A stretch of DNA of 64,000 nt from positions 62,001 through 126,000 of the forward strand of contig CANFOM010000003.1 in NCBI GenBank assembly GCA_947448725.1. Direction: 5' to 3'. The stretch is from Bacteroidota bacterium (GTDB taxonomy: Bacteria; Bacteroidota; Bacteroidia; Chitinophagales; Chitinophagaceae). The translations under genes were made by a program, and so were the position numbers. The notes under the pieces were generated by a model. It did not search any database and had not been told where the DNA came from. It was given only the letters and a program-made list of their open reading frames with translations. Numbering within the stretch: position 1 is the stretch's first letter; the number at the start of each line of letters is the position of its first letter. Below are positions 43,897-53,800 of this stretch, piece after piece.

Positions 43897-44520
43897 ATGG
43901 CTGCTATCAAGAATTTAATTTTCGACCTAGGCAATGTTTTGTACGATATTGATTTTAAAAAAATGAATGTTGCTTTTAAATCGATGGGTGTGGAAGACTT
44001 TGATAAGTTTTTTACTTTGAATAAGTCAGATCCATTATTTCTAGACCTTGAAATGGGTTTTGTTAATGAGCAAGAGTTTTTTGATGGATTGAGGGCTTTG
44101 ACCAATTTGACTTTATCCAATGAGCAAATCGTTTTTGGTTGGAATGCATTATTGATAGGTTTCAGGAAAAAAAGTATTGAGTGGATTAAAGAAAATAATA
44201 CTAGATACCGTACTTTTTTATATTCCAATACCAATCAAATACACCATGATCATTTTATACCCGAATTTGAAAAAGACGTAGCTAATTATCCTTTTGTGTC
44301 TCTTTTTAAGACACCTTATTATTCGCACGAAATGGGTATGCGGAAACCCGATCCTGGTTCTTTTACTTATATAGTAGATAAAGAAGGGTTGGTGGCAGGA
44401 GAAACCCTATTTATAGATGATAATGAGCCCAATATAATCGCTGCTGCCTCTGTTGGCTTGCAAGTACTTCACTTAAAAGAAGGGATGACGGTGGAAAAGG
44501 ATATCGCAGCCTATTTATAG
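43897..44520 (+). CDS. HAD-family phosphatase (HAD-IA)
   Basis: The HAD motif I, FDLGNVLYDID, has the nucleophile Asp, although the second Asp of the DxD form is replaced by Gly, as in some HAD-IA enzymes. Motif II is FLYSNTNQIHHD, motif III is the Lys in GMRKPDPGSF, and motif IV is FIDDNEPN. The 207-residue length and small cap fit YihX/PNP-like phosphatases. The substrate is unknown. Confidence 0.85.
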   Translation: MAAIKNLIFDLGNVLYDIDFKKMNVAFKSMGVEDFDKFFTLNKSDPLFLDLEMGFVNEQEFFDGLRALTNLTLSNEQIVFGWNALLIGFRKKSIEWIKENNTRYRTFLYSNTNQIHHDHFIPEFEKDVANYPFVSLFKTPYYSHEMGMRKPDPGSFTYIVDKEGLVAGETLFIDDNEPNIIAAASVGLQVLHLKEGMTVEKDIAAYL

Positions 44521-44535
44521 GGCTTTTTAAAAGGC

Positions 44536-44778
44536 TTATTTTTTCTTAACTTCCTCAAATTCAATGTATTCGGCCTCAACTGGTGCCTCTTTTTTGGGTG
44601 CAGCGGCCTTTGCAGTATTGGCTTCTTGGGCCTTTTTAATGGCTTCGGCCTGTTGTTGCTGCATTTTCTCCATATTGGCCCTTACGGTCTTCACTCCATT
44701 GCTTACTGGTACCACTACTTGGAATATTACTTTGTATAAAAAGTAGATCAACATTCCGTAAATAATTAGCTTCATCAT
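44536..44778 (-). CDS. DUF4834-type small membrane protein
   Basis: About 80 residues from the preferred start: one N-terminal transmembrane helix (MMKLIIYGMLIYFLYKVIF), a coiled-coil-like stretch rich in Gln and Ala, and an acidic/Lys tail. The frame extends upstream to 44844, but that region overlaps the divergent rimP promoter, so ATG at 44778 (or 44775) is chosen. The family is specific to Bacteroidota and has no known function. It is convergent with the HAD gene. Confidence 0.75.
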   Translation of the reverse strand: MMKLIIYGMLIYFLYKVIFQVVVPVSNGVKTVRANMEKMQQQQAEAIKKAQEANTAKAAAPKKEAPVEAEYIEFEEVKKK

Positions 44779-44808
44779 ACTGCAAAAATAAGGCGCTTGG
44801 CAATATTT

Positions 44809-44840
44809 TTGGGATATTTCATCCTCTTTTATTACCTTTG
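44809..44840 (+). promoter_or_regulatory. Promoter of rimP-nusA-infB
   Basis: TTG at 44809-44811, 21 bases, TACCTTTG at 44833-44840, an exact TAnnTTTG. The start site would be near 44847. It lies within the over-long frames of the genes on both sides, which supports the shorter starts chosen for each. Confidence 0.6.
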
Positions 44841-44861
44841 GCATAGAATAGAAGAAAATGT

Positions 44862-44894
44862 GAAGGGAACGATTTCGTTCCCTTCTTCTTTTTT
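44862..44894 (+). promoter_or_regulatory. Terminator-like attenuator hairpin in the rimP-nusA-infB leader
   Basis: A perfect 10-base-pair stem, GAAGGGAACG (44862-44871) with CGTTCCCTTC (44876-44885), a 4-base ATTT loop and then TTCTTTTTT. It lies after the predicted start site and ends 5 bases before the rimP ATG at 44899. A partial competing pairing exists between GAAGAA at 44851-44856 and TTCTTC at 44883-44888. Confidence 0.75.
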
Positions 44895-44898
44895 AAGT

Positions 44899-45369
44899 AT
44901 GCAAGCAAACGAGATCATAGACTTAGTGAATCCAATTTTGGAGCAACTCCTTAAAGAGGAGCCCAACTACTTCTGTGTTCAGATTAAAGTAAAGCCAACC
45001 AACAATATCAAAATATTTTTGGACGGCGATCAAGGTTTGCCCATTGAAAAGTGCACTTTCATCAATCGGAAATTATACCGAATTATGGAAGAAGCTGCTT
45101 GGTTTCCAGAAGGAGATTTTTCCTTAGAAGTTTCTTCGCCTGGAATTGATGAGCCGCTATTATTGAATCGTCAGTATGTAAAAAATATAGGACGTAAAGT
45201 AGAAGTCACTTTTTTGGATGAAAGTATTAAAGAGGGTATTTTAAAAACAGTAACAGAAAAAGATATTTTAATAGAATGGACAGAAGGGAAAGGTAAAAAA
45301 GCAGCAGTGCAAGAATTACTAATTCCTTTTGAACAAATAAAAACAACCATAGTTCAAATTCAATTTTAA
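44899..45369 (+). CDS. rimP: Ribosome maturation factor RimP
   Basis: Needed for 30S subunit maturation. The N-terminal alpha/beta domain and C-terminal SH3-like domain are both visible; key segments are IKIFLDGDQG, FSLEVSSPGIDEPL and GRKVEVTF. From ATG at 44899 it has 156 residues, normal for RimP. The frame extends 34 codons upstream, but that includes the promoter and hairpin and is not conserved. It heads rimP-nusA-infB, the classical gene order. Confidence 0.92.
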   Translation: MQANEIIDLVNPILEQLLKEEPNYFCVQIKVKPTNNIKIFLDGDQGLPIEKCTFINRKLYRIMEEAAWFPEGDFSLEVSSPGIDEPLLLNRQYVKNIGRKVEVTFLDESIKEGILKTVTEKDILIEWTEGKGKKAAVQELLIPFEQIKTTIVQIQF

Positions 45370-45410
45370 CAAACAAAAAATCAGGCAGAAGTCTGAAAAA
45401 AAATTATGTT

Positions 45411-46661
45411 ATGGCAAGTATAAATTTGATAGAAGCCTTTCAGGAGTTTAAAGACGCAGAAAGCATTGATCGTCCTACGATGATGAAAGTAGTGGAAGAC
45501 GTTTTCAAAACCTTATTGAGAAAAAAATACGGTAGCGATGAAAACTTTGATGTAATTGTAAACGCCGAAAAGGGTGACCTTGAAATTATTCGTCGTCGTC
45601 AAATTAGAGACGATGATGATGTGGACAATCCCTTAGAGGAAGTGTCTTACTCCGAAGCAATAAAAATTCAACCCGATTACGAAGTGGGGGAAGATTTATT
45701 AGAGGAAGTAGATATCTTAGACTTCGGAAGAAGAGCCATCCTAGCGGCTAAGCAAACCTTAGCTTCTCGTATTAACGACTTGAAGAAAACCGCTTTGGTT
45801 AAAAAATATTCAGATAGAATTGGCGAAATTATCAACGCGGAAATTTATCAAGTTTGGAAAAAAGAAGTGTTGTTATTAGATGAGGAAGGCAATGAATTAA
45901 TCTTACCTAAGACAGAGCAAATTCCACAAGATTTTTTCAAGAAAGGTGAAAATATTAGATCGGTGATTGCTAGAGTGGATATGAAAAACAATTCACCAGT
46001 AATTATCTTATCTAGAACAAGTCCTTTATTCTTGGCTAAATTATTAGAAATAGAAGTGCCTGAAATTTTTGACGGTTTAATTACCATCAAGAAAATTGTA
46101 CGTGAGCCAGGAGAGCGTGCTAAAGTAGCCGTTGAATCTTTTGACGATCGTATCGATCCAGTAGGGGCTTGCGTAGGTATGAAAGGTTCTCGTATTCATG
46201 GTATTGTTAGAGAATTGAAAAATGAAAATATTGATGTAATTAATTTTACGACCAATACACAATTGTTAATTCAACGTTCTTTAACTCCATCAAAAATAAG
46301 TTACATGAATATTGATGCCGAAAAAATGCACGTGGATGTGTATTTAAAAGCAGATCAAGTTTCTTTGGCTATTGGACGTAGAGGTGTGAATATTAAATTG
46401 GCTTCTGAGTTAACCGGTTATGAATTAGATGTGTACCGTGAAGACGAAGAAATTGTAGATGAATTTGATATTGACTTGGATGAATTTACAGATGAAATTG
46501 AAACTTGGATCATTGATGAATTTAAGCGTGTGGGTTGTGATACGGCAAGAAGCGTATTAAACTTAGGCGCTGAAGAATTAGAAAAAAGAACCGATTTAGA
46601 GAAAGAAACGATTGCAGATGTGCGTCGAATCTTACAAGAAGAATTTGATAAAGGTGAATAG
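45411..46661 (+). CDS. nusA: Transcription termination/antitermination factor NusA
   Basis: Binds RNA polymerase and nascent RNA and sets pausing and termination. The N-terminal domain (residues 1-130), S1 domain (about 135-200) and two KH domains (VGACVGMKGSRIHGIVREL and LAIGRRGVNIKLASELTGY) are in order. The C-terminus carries an acidic segment (DEFDIDLDEFTDEIETW). At 416 residues it lacks the E. coli repeats. A terminator-like hairpin in the operon leader makes autoregulation plausible. Confidence 0.97.
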   Translation: MASINLIEAFQEFKDAESIDRPTMMKVVEDVFKTLLRKKYGSDENFDVIVNAEKGDLEIIRRRQIRDDDDVDNPLEEVSYSEAIKIQPDYEVGEDLLEEVDILDFGRRAILAAKQTLASRINDLKKTALVKKYSDRIGEIINAEIYQVWKKEVLLLDEEGNELILPKTEQIPQDFFKKGENIRSVIARVDMKNNSPVIILSRTSPLFLAKLLEIEVPEIFDGLITIKKIVREPGERAKVAVESFDDRIDPVGACVGMKGSRIHGIVRELKNENIDVINFTTNTQLLIQRSLTPSKISYMNIDAEKMHVDVYLKADQVSLAIGRRGVNIKLASELTGYELDVYREDEEIVDEFDIDLDEFTDEIETWIIDEFKRVGCDTARSVLNLGAEELEKRTDLEKETIADVRRILQEEFDKGE

Positions 46662-46677
46662 CCTTTGATTTTTGAAA

Positions 46678-46685
46678 TATATTTG
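46678..46685 (+). promoter_or_regulatory. Candidate internal -7 element before infB
   Basis: TATATTTG matches TAnnTTTG, 45 bases before the infB ATG, with a small GC hairpin (GTCCCG/CGGGGC, 46697-46714) in the presumed leader. No TTG at -33 spacing. Confidence 0.3.
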
Positions 46686-46729
46686 TATTAGGTGACTCGT
46701 CCCGTCAAATCGGGGCAAAAAACAACAGA

Positions 46730-49606
46730 ATGTCAGAATTGAAACTACCAAGACTGTTAGCAGCTGCTAAAGAGTTCAACATCGGTCAAGATACCTTGAT
46801 TGAATTCTTAGTGAAAAAAGGTTTTCCGAAAGACGACCTTAAGGCTACAGCTAAATTAACTGAGGATCAGTATTATTCTCTGCAAGCAGAATTTCAAAGC
46901 GATAAAGTAGCTAGAAATAAAGCAGACCATGTAGAATTACCTAAAAATGCTGTAGCCGATAAAGACAAGGTGAAGAAACCTGTTGTAGCTGAAGTAGAGG
47001 CACCTAAAGTGGAAGTAAAGCCAGCCGAAATTAAAGCATGGCCTCCTGCAGAGGAAGAAGTAAAGCCTGTAGCAAAAGCAGAAGCAGAGAAGCCGAAGAA
47101 AACAAAATTGGCTTCGCCAGAATTGGAATCTCCTAAAGTGGTAGATAAAATTGATCTTTCTTTAATTGATTCTTCTACCAGACCTAAAAAAACTGCTAAA
47201 AAAACAGAAGAGCCTGAAGCAAAACCTGCTAAGGAAACTCCTGCAAAAAAATCTGCTAAAAAAGTAGAAGAGCCTGCTCCTGCAAAAGAAAAGCCTGCTC
47301 CTGTAGATCATTCCATTGCTCCTGAAAATGTGCATGGAAAAATTGAAAACATTCAATCTAAAAAATTAGAAGGTCCAAAAATTATGGGCAAAATTGATTT
47401 GCCTATAAATAGTGATACGCGTCCTAAACCAATGAGTCAAGAGGAAAAGCGCAAACGCAAACGTATTCCTTCTCAAGGGGGTAATCCAAATCAACCTCAA
47501 CAAGGTGGTGCTCAAGGTGGCGGCCAAAGACCAGGTGGTGGATATCAAGGACAAGGTGGTGGAGCAAGACCAGGTGGTGGATATCAAGGACAAGGTGGTG
47601 GAGCAAGACCAGGTGGTGGTGCTAGGCCAGGTCAAGGTGGCGCTAGAGGCGGTAATAGAAATGCACCTCAAACTGCCGAACAAAAAGAAATTGGTCAAAA
47701 AGCAATTCAAGATAAGATTAAAGAAACGCAAGCGAAATTAGCTGGCGCAGGTGGAAGAGGAAAAAGTTTGAAATCAAAATACAGACGTGCTAAAAGAGAT
47801 GAAGCTGCAGAAAATGAAACCAATGAAGTAACAGATAATAAATTACAGGTTACAGAATTTGTAACGGTAAGTGAGTTATCAAGTTTGATGGATGTAAGCT
47901 TTGCTGATATTATTAGTAAGTGTATGAATTTAGGCATCATGGTTTCTATTAACCAACGTTTAGATGCTGAAGTAATAGAATTAGTGGCCAGTGAATTTGG
48001 ATTTGAAGTAGAATTTGTTGGATTGGAAGATGCAGAAGAAATGGATGAGGAGGAAGAAGCAGAAGATTTAGCCAACTTAGTAGAGCGCCCTCCAATTGTA
48101 ACAATTATGGGTCACGTAGATCATGGTAAAACTTCTTTGTTGGATTATATTCGTAATGCCAATGTAGTAGCTGGAGAAGCAGGAGGAATCACTCAACATA
48201 TTGGTGCCTATGAAGTGACTTTACCTAATGGTAAAGCCATTACTTTCTTAGATACACCTGGTCACGAAGCCTTTACGGCAATGCGTGCGCGTGGTGCCAA
48301 AGTAACGGATATTGCTATTATTGTAGTGGCTGCAGATGATGCAGTGATGCCTCAAACCAAGGAAGCCATTAGTCACGCACAAGCGGCGAATGTGCCAATG
48401 ATATTTGCAGTCAATAAAATTGATAAAGATGGCGCCAATCCTCAAAAAATATATGAGCAATTATCTCAAATGAATATTTTAGTAGAAGCTTGGGGAGGTA
48501 AATTCCAAAACCAAGAATTATCTGCTAAACAAGGTTTGAATGTAGATTCTTTATTAGAGAAAGTTATTTTAGAATCTGATTTATTAGATTTAAAAGCAAA
48601 TCCAAACAGAGAAGGTTCGGGAAGTATTATTGAAGCTTCTTTGGATAAAGGCCGCGGTTATGTAGCTACGATATTAGTTCAAAATGGAACTTTACGTCAA
48701 GGTGATTTAATTTTATCGGGTCAATATTATGGTAGAGTAAAAGCGATGTTTAACGAGCGTAATCAACGTATCGAAGTAGCTCCTCCTTCAACACCAGTGG
48801 TAATTTTAGGATTAAATGGAGCGCCGCAAGCGGGTGAGAAATTTAAAGTGTTTGAAGACGAAGGGGAAGCAAAAGAATTAGCTACTAAACGTGCACAATT
48901 ATTAAGAGAGCAAGGTTTAAGAACTAGAAAACATATTACATTGGATGAAATTGGTCGTCGTTTGGCCTTAGGTAATTTCAAGGAATTAAATATTATCATC
49001 AAAGGAGACGTGGATGGTTCTGTAGAAGCCTTAAGTGATTCCTTACAAAAATTATCTACCGAAGAAATTGCGATTAGAGTTATTTTAAAAGGAGTAGGAC
49101 AAATTTCTGAATCGGATGTATTGCTTTCTGCTGCTTCTGACGCCATCATTATTGGATTTAACGTAAGACCTTCTATGCAAGCCAATAAATTGGCCGAAAC
49201 AGAAGGGGTAGAGATAAAACTATATTCTATCATTTACAACGCCATTGATGAAATTAAGAGTGCGATGGAAGGTATGTTGGAGCCAAAGATTCAAGAAAAA
49301 ATTGTGGCCAACGTAGAAGTAAGAGAAGTATATAAGTTTGACAAAGCAACCGTAGCAGGATGTTTTGTACTAGATGGTAAATTAAGTAGAAATAGTAAAA
49401 TACGTATTATCCGTGATGGTATTGTGGAGTATCCAAAAGGCGAAGGACAAAGTGCAGAGTTGGGTAGCTTAAAACGTTTCAAAGACGACGCCAAGGAAGT
49501 AGTGTCTAATATGGAATGTGGACTTACCATTAAAAACTTTATCGATTTGAAAGTGGGTGATATTGTGGAAGCTTTTGAAGAAGAAGAAGTTAAACGTACT
49601 TTATAA
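46730..49606 (+). CDS. infB: Translation initiation factor IF-2
   Basis: GTPase that delivers initiator tRNA to the 30S subunit. The N-terminal third is long and repetitive, rich in Lys, Pro, Ala and later Gly, Gln and Arg, with two exact 39-base repeats. The G domain starts near residue 461: GHVDHGKT (G1), DTPGHEAF (G3), NKID (G4) and LSAKQGL (G5). The C-terminal domains end [18 protein letters not shown]. It has 958 residues, long but usual for Bacteroidota. Confidence 0.97.
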   Translation: MSELKLPRLLAAAKEFNIGQDTLIEFLVKKGFPKDDLKATAKLTEDQYYSLQAEFQSDKVARNKADHVELPKNAVADKDKVKKPVVAEVEAPKVEVKPAEIKAWPPAEEEVKPVAKAEAEKPKKTKLASPELESPKVVDKIDLSLIDSSTRPKKTAKKTEEPEAKPAKETPAKKSAKKVEEPAPAKEKPAPVDHSIAPENVHGKIENIQSKKLEGPKIMGKIDLPINSDTRPKPMSQEEKRKRKRIPSQGGNPNQPQQGGAQGGGQRPGGGYQGQGGGARPGGGYQGQGGGARPGGGARPGQGGARGGNRNAPQTAEQKEIGQKAIQDKIKETQAKLAGAGGRGKSLKSKYRRAKRDEAAENETNEVTDNKLQVTEFVTVSELSSLMDVSFADIISKCMNLGIMVSINQRLDAEVIELVASEFGFEVEFVGLEDAEEMDEEEEAEDLANLVERPPIVTIMGHVDHGKTSLLDYIRNANVVAGEAGGITQHIGAYEVTLPNGKAITFLDTPGHEAFTAMRARGAKVTDIAIIVVAADDAVMPQTKEAISHAQAANVPMIFAVNKIDKDGANPQKIYEQLSQMNILVEAWGGKFQNQELSAKQGLNVDSLLEKVILESDLLDLKANPNREGSGSIIEASLDKGRGYVATILVQNGTLRQGDLILSGQYYGRVKAMFNERNQRIEVAPPSTPVVILGLNGAPQAGEKFKVFEDEGEAKELATKRAQLLREQGLRTRKHITLDEIGRRLALGNFKELNIIIKGDVDGSVEALSDSLQKLSTEEIAIRVILKGVGQISESDVLLSAASDAIIIGFNVRPSMQANKLAETEGVEIKLYSIIYNAIDEIKSAMEGMLEPKIQEKIVANVEVREVYKFDKATVAGCFVLDGKLSRNSKIRIIRDGIVEYPKGEGQSAELGSLKRFKDDAKEVVSNMECGLTIKNFIDLKVGDIVEAFEEEEVKRTL
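47534..47611 (+). repeat. Two tandem 39-base repeats inside infB
   Basis: Two identical units (47534-47572 and 47573-47611), each encoding [13 protein letters not shown]. They form a Gly-rich linker in the N-terminal part of IF-2, and the copy number may vary between strains. Confidence 0.95.
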
Positions 49607-49675
49607 AAAAATTAGGATTTACTATTTGGAAGTCAATTCTAAGTAGTAGTACTTTGTATATTAATAAATATTTTG

Positions 49676-51067
49676 ATGAAATTATTTAAGATCATTTTTT
49701 CTTTTGTCTTTTTAATAGGCTCTTTTCAGTCAAAAGCGCAAATAAAAAAAGTATTGGCCGATAAAATCGTGGCTACGGTAGGGGATAAATTTATCTTAAG
49801 GTCTGATATTGAAAATGCCATTGCCGATTATAAAAGACAAGCCCAAGGACAAGAGAACGTGATATTGCCTTCTGGTTGTCAAATTATTGAAGGGGTATTA
49901 TTTCGCAAAGCATTGGTTTTACAAGCGCAAAAAGATTCTATCAATGTTACAGAAGAAGAAGTAGAAAATGCCATTGATAGCCGTATTAGAAATTTTATTC
50001 AACAATTTGGATCCAAAGAAGCTTTAGAAGAAGTAGCAGGTAAATCTGTTACTCAATTAAAAGAGGATTTTCGTGCATTGATTAAAGAGCAAAAATTGGC
50101 TGATCAAATGCAGGAAAAAATTGTAGATAAAATAAAAATAACGCCGAATGAAGTAAGGGCTTTTTATGATAAAATAAATGTGGATAGCTTGCCTTTGTAT
50201 GAAAGTGAAGTGCAAGTAATATCATTGGTCATGCATCCCAAGGCTAATAGAGATGTGGAAGAATATGTGATTCAACAAATGCTTGGCTATAGAAAACAGA
50301 TTGAAGCGGGTATTAATACTTTTGATCAATTGGTAAAATTGTACTCCGAAGACCCTAGTGCCAAAGAAAACTTAGGGCAGTTTAATTTAAATAGAAATGA
50401 ACATAATTATGACCCAGCCTTTATGTCTGGATCCTTTAGATTAAAAGAAGGCCAAATTTCTGCGCCCATCAAATCAAAATTTGGTTACCACATTATACAA
50501 CTTCTTTCAAGATCCGGGGATGACGCAGTGGTGAAACATATATTACGTATTCCGCCCATAACAAATGATGAGATTAAAGAAACCAAACGTTTTTTAGACA
50601 GTATTAGGAAAGAGATTGTCGCCGGTAGAATTTCTTTTGGAGAAGCGGTTAATAAAAATAGCGATGATGATCAAAGCAAATTTAGTGGCGGTGCTGTTAC
50701 CGCACGCGATGGATCTACCTATGTAAATATTGACCAGTTGGACAAGGACATGGTGATGCTCATTAAAAATATGAAACCAGGTGATATTTCCGAACCTCAA
50801 GTATACGCAGATGATCGTGGTAGAAAAACACTAAGATTGGTTTATTTTAAAGAAAGAACTACGCCGCACAAAGAAAACTTAAAAGAAGATTATAATAAAA
50901 TTTCTCAAAGAGCTTTGGAAGTTAAAAAATCAAAAGCATTAGAAAATTGGTTTAAAGTACATGTACCTGGTTATTATGTTTTTATAGATACCGACTACCA
51001 GGCTTGTGAAGAATTAAAGGACTGGAACAAAGTAGCCACTGAAATGGCTAAAGAAAAAGTGTATTAA
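49676..51067 (+). CDS. SurA-like periplasmic peptidyl-prolyl isomerase
   Basis: A 463-residue exported protein (MKLFKIIFSFVFLIGSFQSKAQ) with a SurA N-terminal chaperone region and two parvulin PPIase domains, about residues 176-275 and 285-390 (FDQLVKLYSEDPSAKENLGQF is the first core). It probably assists outer-membrane protein folding. The frame opens at a TTG at 49673, but ATG at 49676 follows at once. It lies 69 bases after infB. Confidence 0.88.
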   Translation: MKLFKIIFSFVFLIGSFQSKAQIKKVLADKIVATVGDKFILRSDIENAIADYKRQAQGQENVILPSGCQIIEGVLFRKALVLQAQKDSINVTEEEVENAIDSRIRNFIQQFGSKEALEEVAGKSVTQLKEDFRALIKEQKLADQMQEKIVDKIKITPNEVRAFYDKINVDSLPLYESEVQVISLVMHPKANRDVEEYVIQQMLGYRKQIEAGINTFDQLVKLYSEDPSAKENLGQFNLNRNEHNYDPAFMSGSFRLKEGQISAPIKSKFGYHIIQLLSRSGDDAVVKHILRIPPITNDEIKETKRFLDSIRKEIVAGRISFGEAVNKNSDDDQSKFSGGAVTARDGSTYVNIDQLDKDMVMLIKNMKPGDISEPQVYADDRGRKTLRLVYFKERTTPHKENLKEDYNKISQRALEVKKSKALENWFKVHVPGYYVFIDTDYQACEELKDWNKVATEMAKEKVY

Positions 51068-51084
51068 TATATTATTCGCATTGT

Positions 51085-51804
51085 ATGCAAATCACATCTT
51101 TTCCAAATAATGAAAGAGGCCATGTTCAATTTGATTGGCTAGATACCTACCATAGTTTTAGTTTTGGTCAATACCATGATCCCAATAAAGTACATTATGG
51201 AGCACTTCGAGTATTGAATGATGATAAAATTGACGAAGGCATGGGTTTTGGGACACATCCTCACGACAATATGGAAATTATTACCATTCCATTATTTGGC
51301 GACTTACACCACCGAGACAGCACTGGACGTGATTGTATTATCAAGGAACACGATGTGCAAATTATGAGTGCTGGAAGTGGCATCCAACACAGTGAGGTAA
51401 ATCCCAATAGAGACAAAAGAGTAGAATTATTTCAAATTTGGATATTCCCTAAGGAACGAAATATTACCCCTAGGTATGATCAAAAATCATTCCTTCCAAA
51501 AGACAGAGAAGACCAATTGTTAACGGTTGTTTCACCCAATGATCCCAATACCTTATTTATCAATCAAGATGCCTGGTTGTCTTTAGGCCATTTTATCAAG
51601 CCTTTTACCTCCGAATACACCTTTCACCAGAAAGGACAAGGCCTATACGCCATGTGTATAGAGGGCAATTGTACGATTGGAGGCCAAGCCCTTGGTCGCA
51701 GGGATGCGGTTGGAATAAGCGGGGTAGATTCGGTTTCCATTGAGGCCTCCGCTGGTGCCGACCTTTTATTGATTGAAATTCCTTATTTCATTGCTGGCGC
51801 TTAG
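51085..51804 (+). CDS. Pirin-family cupin protein
   Basis: The N-terminal cupin carries a typical pirin metal motif: GFGTHPHDNMEI, then HHRDSTGRDC and GSGIQHSE, giving the His/Glu iron ligands. The second cupin domain is shorter. Homologues include YhhW, a quercetin dioxygenase-like protein. The gene is 17 bases after the SurA-like gene; the role is unknown. Confidence 0.9.
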   Translation: MQITSFPNNERGHVQFDWLDTYHSFSFGQYHDPNKVHYGALRVLNDDKIDEGMGFGTHPHDNMEIITIPLFGDLHHRDSTGRDCIIKEHDVQIMSAGSGIQHSEVNPNRDKRVELFQIWIFPKERNITPRYDQKSFLPKDREDQLLTVVSPNDPNTLFINQDAWLSLGHFIKPFTSEYTFHQKGQGLYAMCIEGNCTIGGQALGRRDAVGISGVDSVSIEASAGADLLLIEIPYFIAGA

Positions 51805-51850
51805 TTGAAAAGTTTTTTACTACTTAAGACTAAACAATACCGAACTATTG

Positions 51851-51858
51851 TAAATTTG
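51851..51858 (+). promoter_or_regulatory. Candidate -7 element for purF
   Basis: TAAATTTG matches TAnnTTTG and lies 19 bases before the purF ATG. No TTG at the -33 distance. Confidence 0.4.
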
Positions 51859-51877
51859 TAGCTCTTTAAACTCCATC

Positions 51878-53725
51878 ATGAGCGACGAAATCAAACACGA
51901 GTGTGGGCTAGCCTTCATTCGACTTAGAAAACCACTTTCTTATTATCTTCAAAAAAGAGGGTCGGTTACCTACGGATTAAATAAGCTCTACCTTTTGATG
52001 GAAAAACAGCACAATCGTGGACAAGATGGGGCTGGTTTGGCTACCCTTAAATTAAATATTGAACCAGGTAATCCTTTTTTATACCGATTGCGCAGTAATG
52101 CACAACAACCTATTGCCGATTTATTTTATAAAATTGGATTAGAAATTCAAGAGCTAGAAAAATTTCAACCAGACATTTCAAAACATCCTGGTTTAATGAA
52201 AGGTCATTTACCTTTTATGGGGGAGATTTTATTGGGGCATTTGCGTTATGGCACCCAGGGAAAAAACAATGTTGAATTTTGTCATCCTTTTATCAAGCGA
52301 AATTTAGTACCAGGAAAAAATTTAGCCTTAGCAGGTAATTTTAATTTAGTCAATACCGATGAGCTTTTTGAGCATATTAAATTAGACCCAGGTCCTTTTG
52401 AAAAAGAAAGTGATTTGGCCGCGATGATGGAAGTGATACATCATTTCTTGACTTTGGAGGAAACAATCAATCCCAATAAACCGAATATTGCTGATGCACT
52501 TAAAAAAGCAGTGCCTTTATTTGATGGAGGTTTCACTGTTGGCGGTTTGGTAGGAAATGGCCATAGCTTTATATTAAGAGATGCCAATGGTATTAGACCT
52601 GCATATTATTACATTGATGATGAAGTTATTGTTGCAGCTAGTGAAAGGGCAGCCATCAGAACTACTTTTAATGTGGCAGAAAACGAAGTCCTAGAACTAA
52701 TGCCAGGACAGGCTTTGCTTGTAGATGATGAAGGAAAATACAGTATTGAACAAATAATTGAGCCCAAAGAACGAAGAGCTTGCTCTTTTGAGCGTATCTA
52801 TTTTTCGAGAGGAAGCGATGAAAAAATTTATAGAGAACGTATTGCCTTAGGCAATCATTTAAGTAAGATTGTTTTAGAAAGAATTGACAACGATTTAAAA
52901 AATACCATTTTTTCTTATATCCCTAATACGGCCGAAGTGGCATTTTATGGTTTGGTCAAAGGCATGGAGGAATACCTCAATAAAATTAAAGTAGAAAGAA
53001 TTTTAAGTTGGGGGAAGGAGGTGGATCCTGAAAAATTGGAAGCCATGATTAATCGTAAAATTAGACAGGAAAAAATTGCGATTAAAGACGTGAAATTGCG
53101 CACCTTTATTACCGAGGACACCAACAGAAATGAAATGGTGCAACACGTGTATGACATTACTTATGGCACCGTTAGAAAAGACGAAGACACTTTAGTTATT
53201 ATAGATGATAGTATTGTGAGAGGAACCACTTTAAAGGAGAGCATTATAAGAATGTTGTCTCGTTTAGGGCCTAAAAAAATTATAGTTGTTTCTTCTGCTC
53301 CTCAAATAAGGTATCCCGATTGTTATGGTATTGATATGAGTAAGATGGGCGATTTCATTGCCTTTAGAGCGGTGATTTCCTTACTTAACGATAAGGGCAT
53401 GACCAAGGTAATAGACGAAGTGTACCAAAAAATTAAGCAATTAGAAGCCTCCAATGAATTGCATACAGAGAATGTGGTTCGTCAATTGTATAAACCTTTT
53501 ACACCTGAAGATATTTCAATTAAAATTGCGGAATTAATTACACCTGAAAATATTAAAATTCCAGTGGAAGTGATTTATCAAACTATTGAGGACTTACATG
53601 AGTGCTGTCCTACCAATACAGGCGATTGGTATTTTACAGGCAATTATCCAACCCCAGGTGGCAATAAGGTTTGCAACAAAGCCTTCAAAAATTATATCGA
53701 AGGGAAAAATGTTAGAGGGTATTAA
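51878..53725 (+). CDS. purF: Amidophosphoribosyltransferase (glutamine PRPP amidotransferase)
   Basis: Catalyses the first step of purine synthesis. The class II glutaminase starts after a propeptide of 8 residues, with catalytic C9 in KHECGLAF, and the phosphoribosyl-binding loop is LVIIDDSIVRGTTLKES. At 615 residues it is longer than the E. coli enzyme. Cysteines at CSFERIYF, PDCYGID and HECC before FTGNYPT resemble the [4Fe-4S] ligands of the Bacillus-type enzyme. Processing of the propeptide is inferred. It is convergent with the fabH-like gene. Confidence 0.9.
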   Translation: MSDEIKHECGLAFIRLRKPLSYYLQKRGSVTYGLNKLYLLMEKQHNRGQDGAGLATLKLNIEPGNPFLYRLRSNAQQPIADLFYKIGLEIQELEKFQPDISKHPGLMKGHLPFMGEILLGHLRYGTQGKNNVEFCHPFIKRNLVPGKNLALAGNFNLVNTDELFEHIKLDPGPFEKESDLAAMMEVIHHFLTLEETINPNKPNIADALKKAVPLFDGGFTVGGLVGNGHSFILRDANGIRPAYYYIDDEVIVAASERAAIRTTFNVAENEVLELMPGQALLVDDEGKYSIEQIIEPKERRACSFERIYFSRGSDEKIYRERIALGNHLSKIVLERIDNDLKNTIFSYIPNTAEVAFYGLVKGMEEYLNKIKVERILSWGKEVDPEKLEAMINRKIRQEKIAIKDVKLRTFITEDTNRNEMVQHVYDITYGTVRKDEDTLVIIDDSIVRGTTLKESIIRMLSRLGPKKIIVVSSAPQIRYPDCYGIDMSKMGDFIAFRAVISLLNDKGMTKVIDEVYQKIKQLEASNELHTENVVRQLYKPFTPEDISIKIAELITPENIKIPVEVIYQTIEDLHECCPTNTGDWYFTGNYPTPGGNKVCNKAFKNYIEGKNVRGY

Positions 53726-53800
53726 TAAACAGGAATATCGAGCACTAGGGAGATTCTCTTTTTATCTTTTTAAAACTTACTTTTAATACTAAGTATCTAC

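Noticed and set aside
44783..44790. TATTTTTG on the minus strand before the DUF4834 gene
   Set aside because: No TTG partner and too close to the start codon to leave a leader.
47366..47741. Long antisense reading frames in the repetitive part of infB
   Set aside because: They arise from the repetitive, GC-biased composition of the IF-2 linker and show no protein family.
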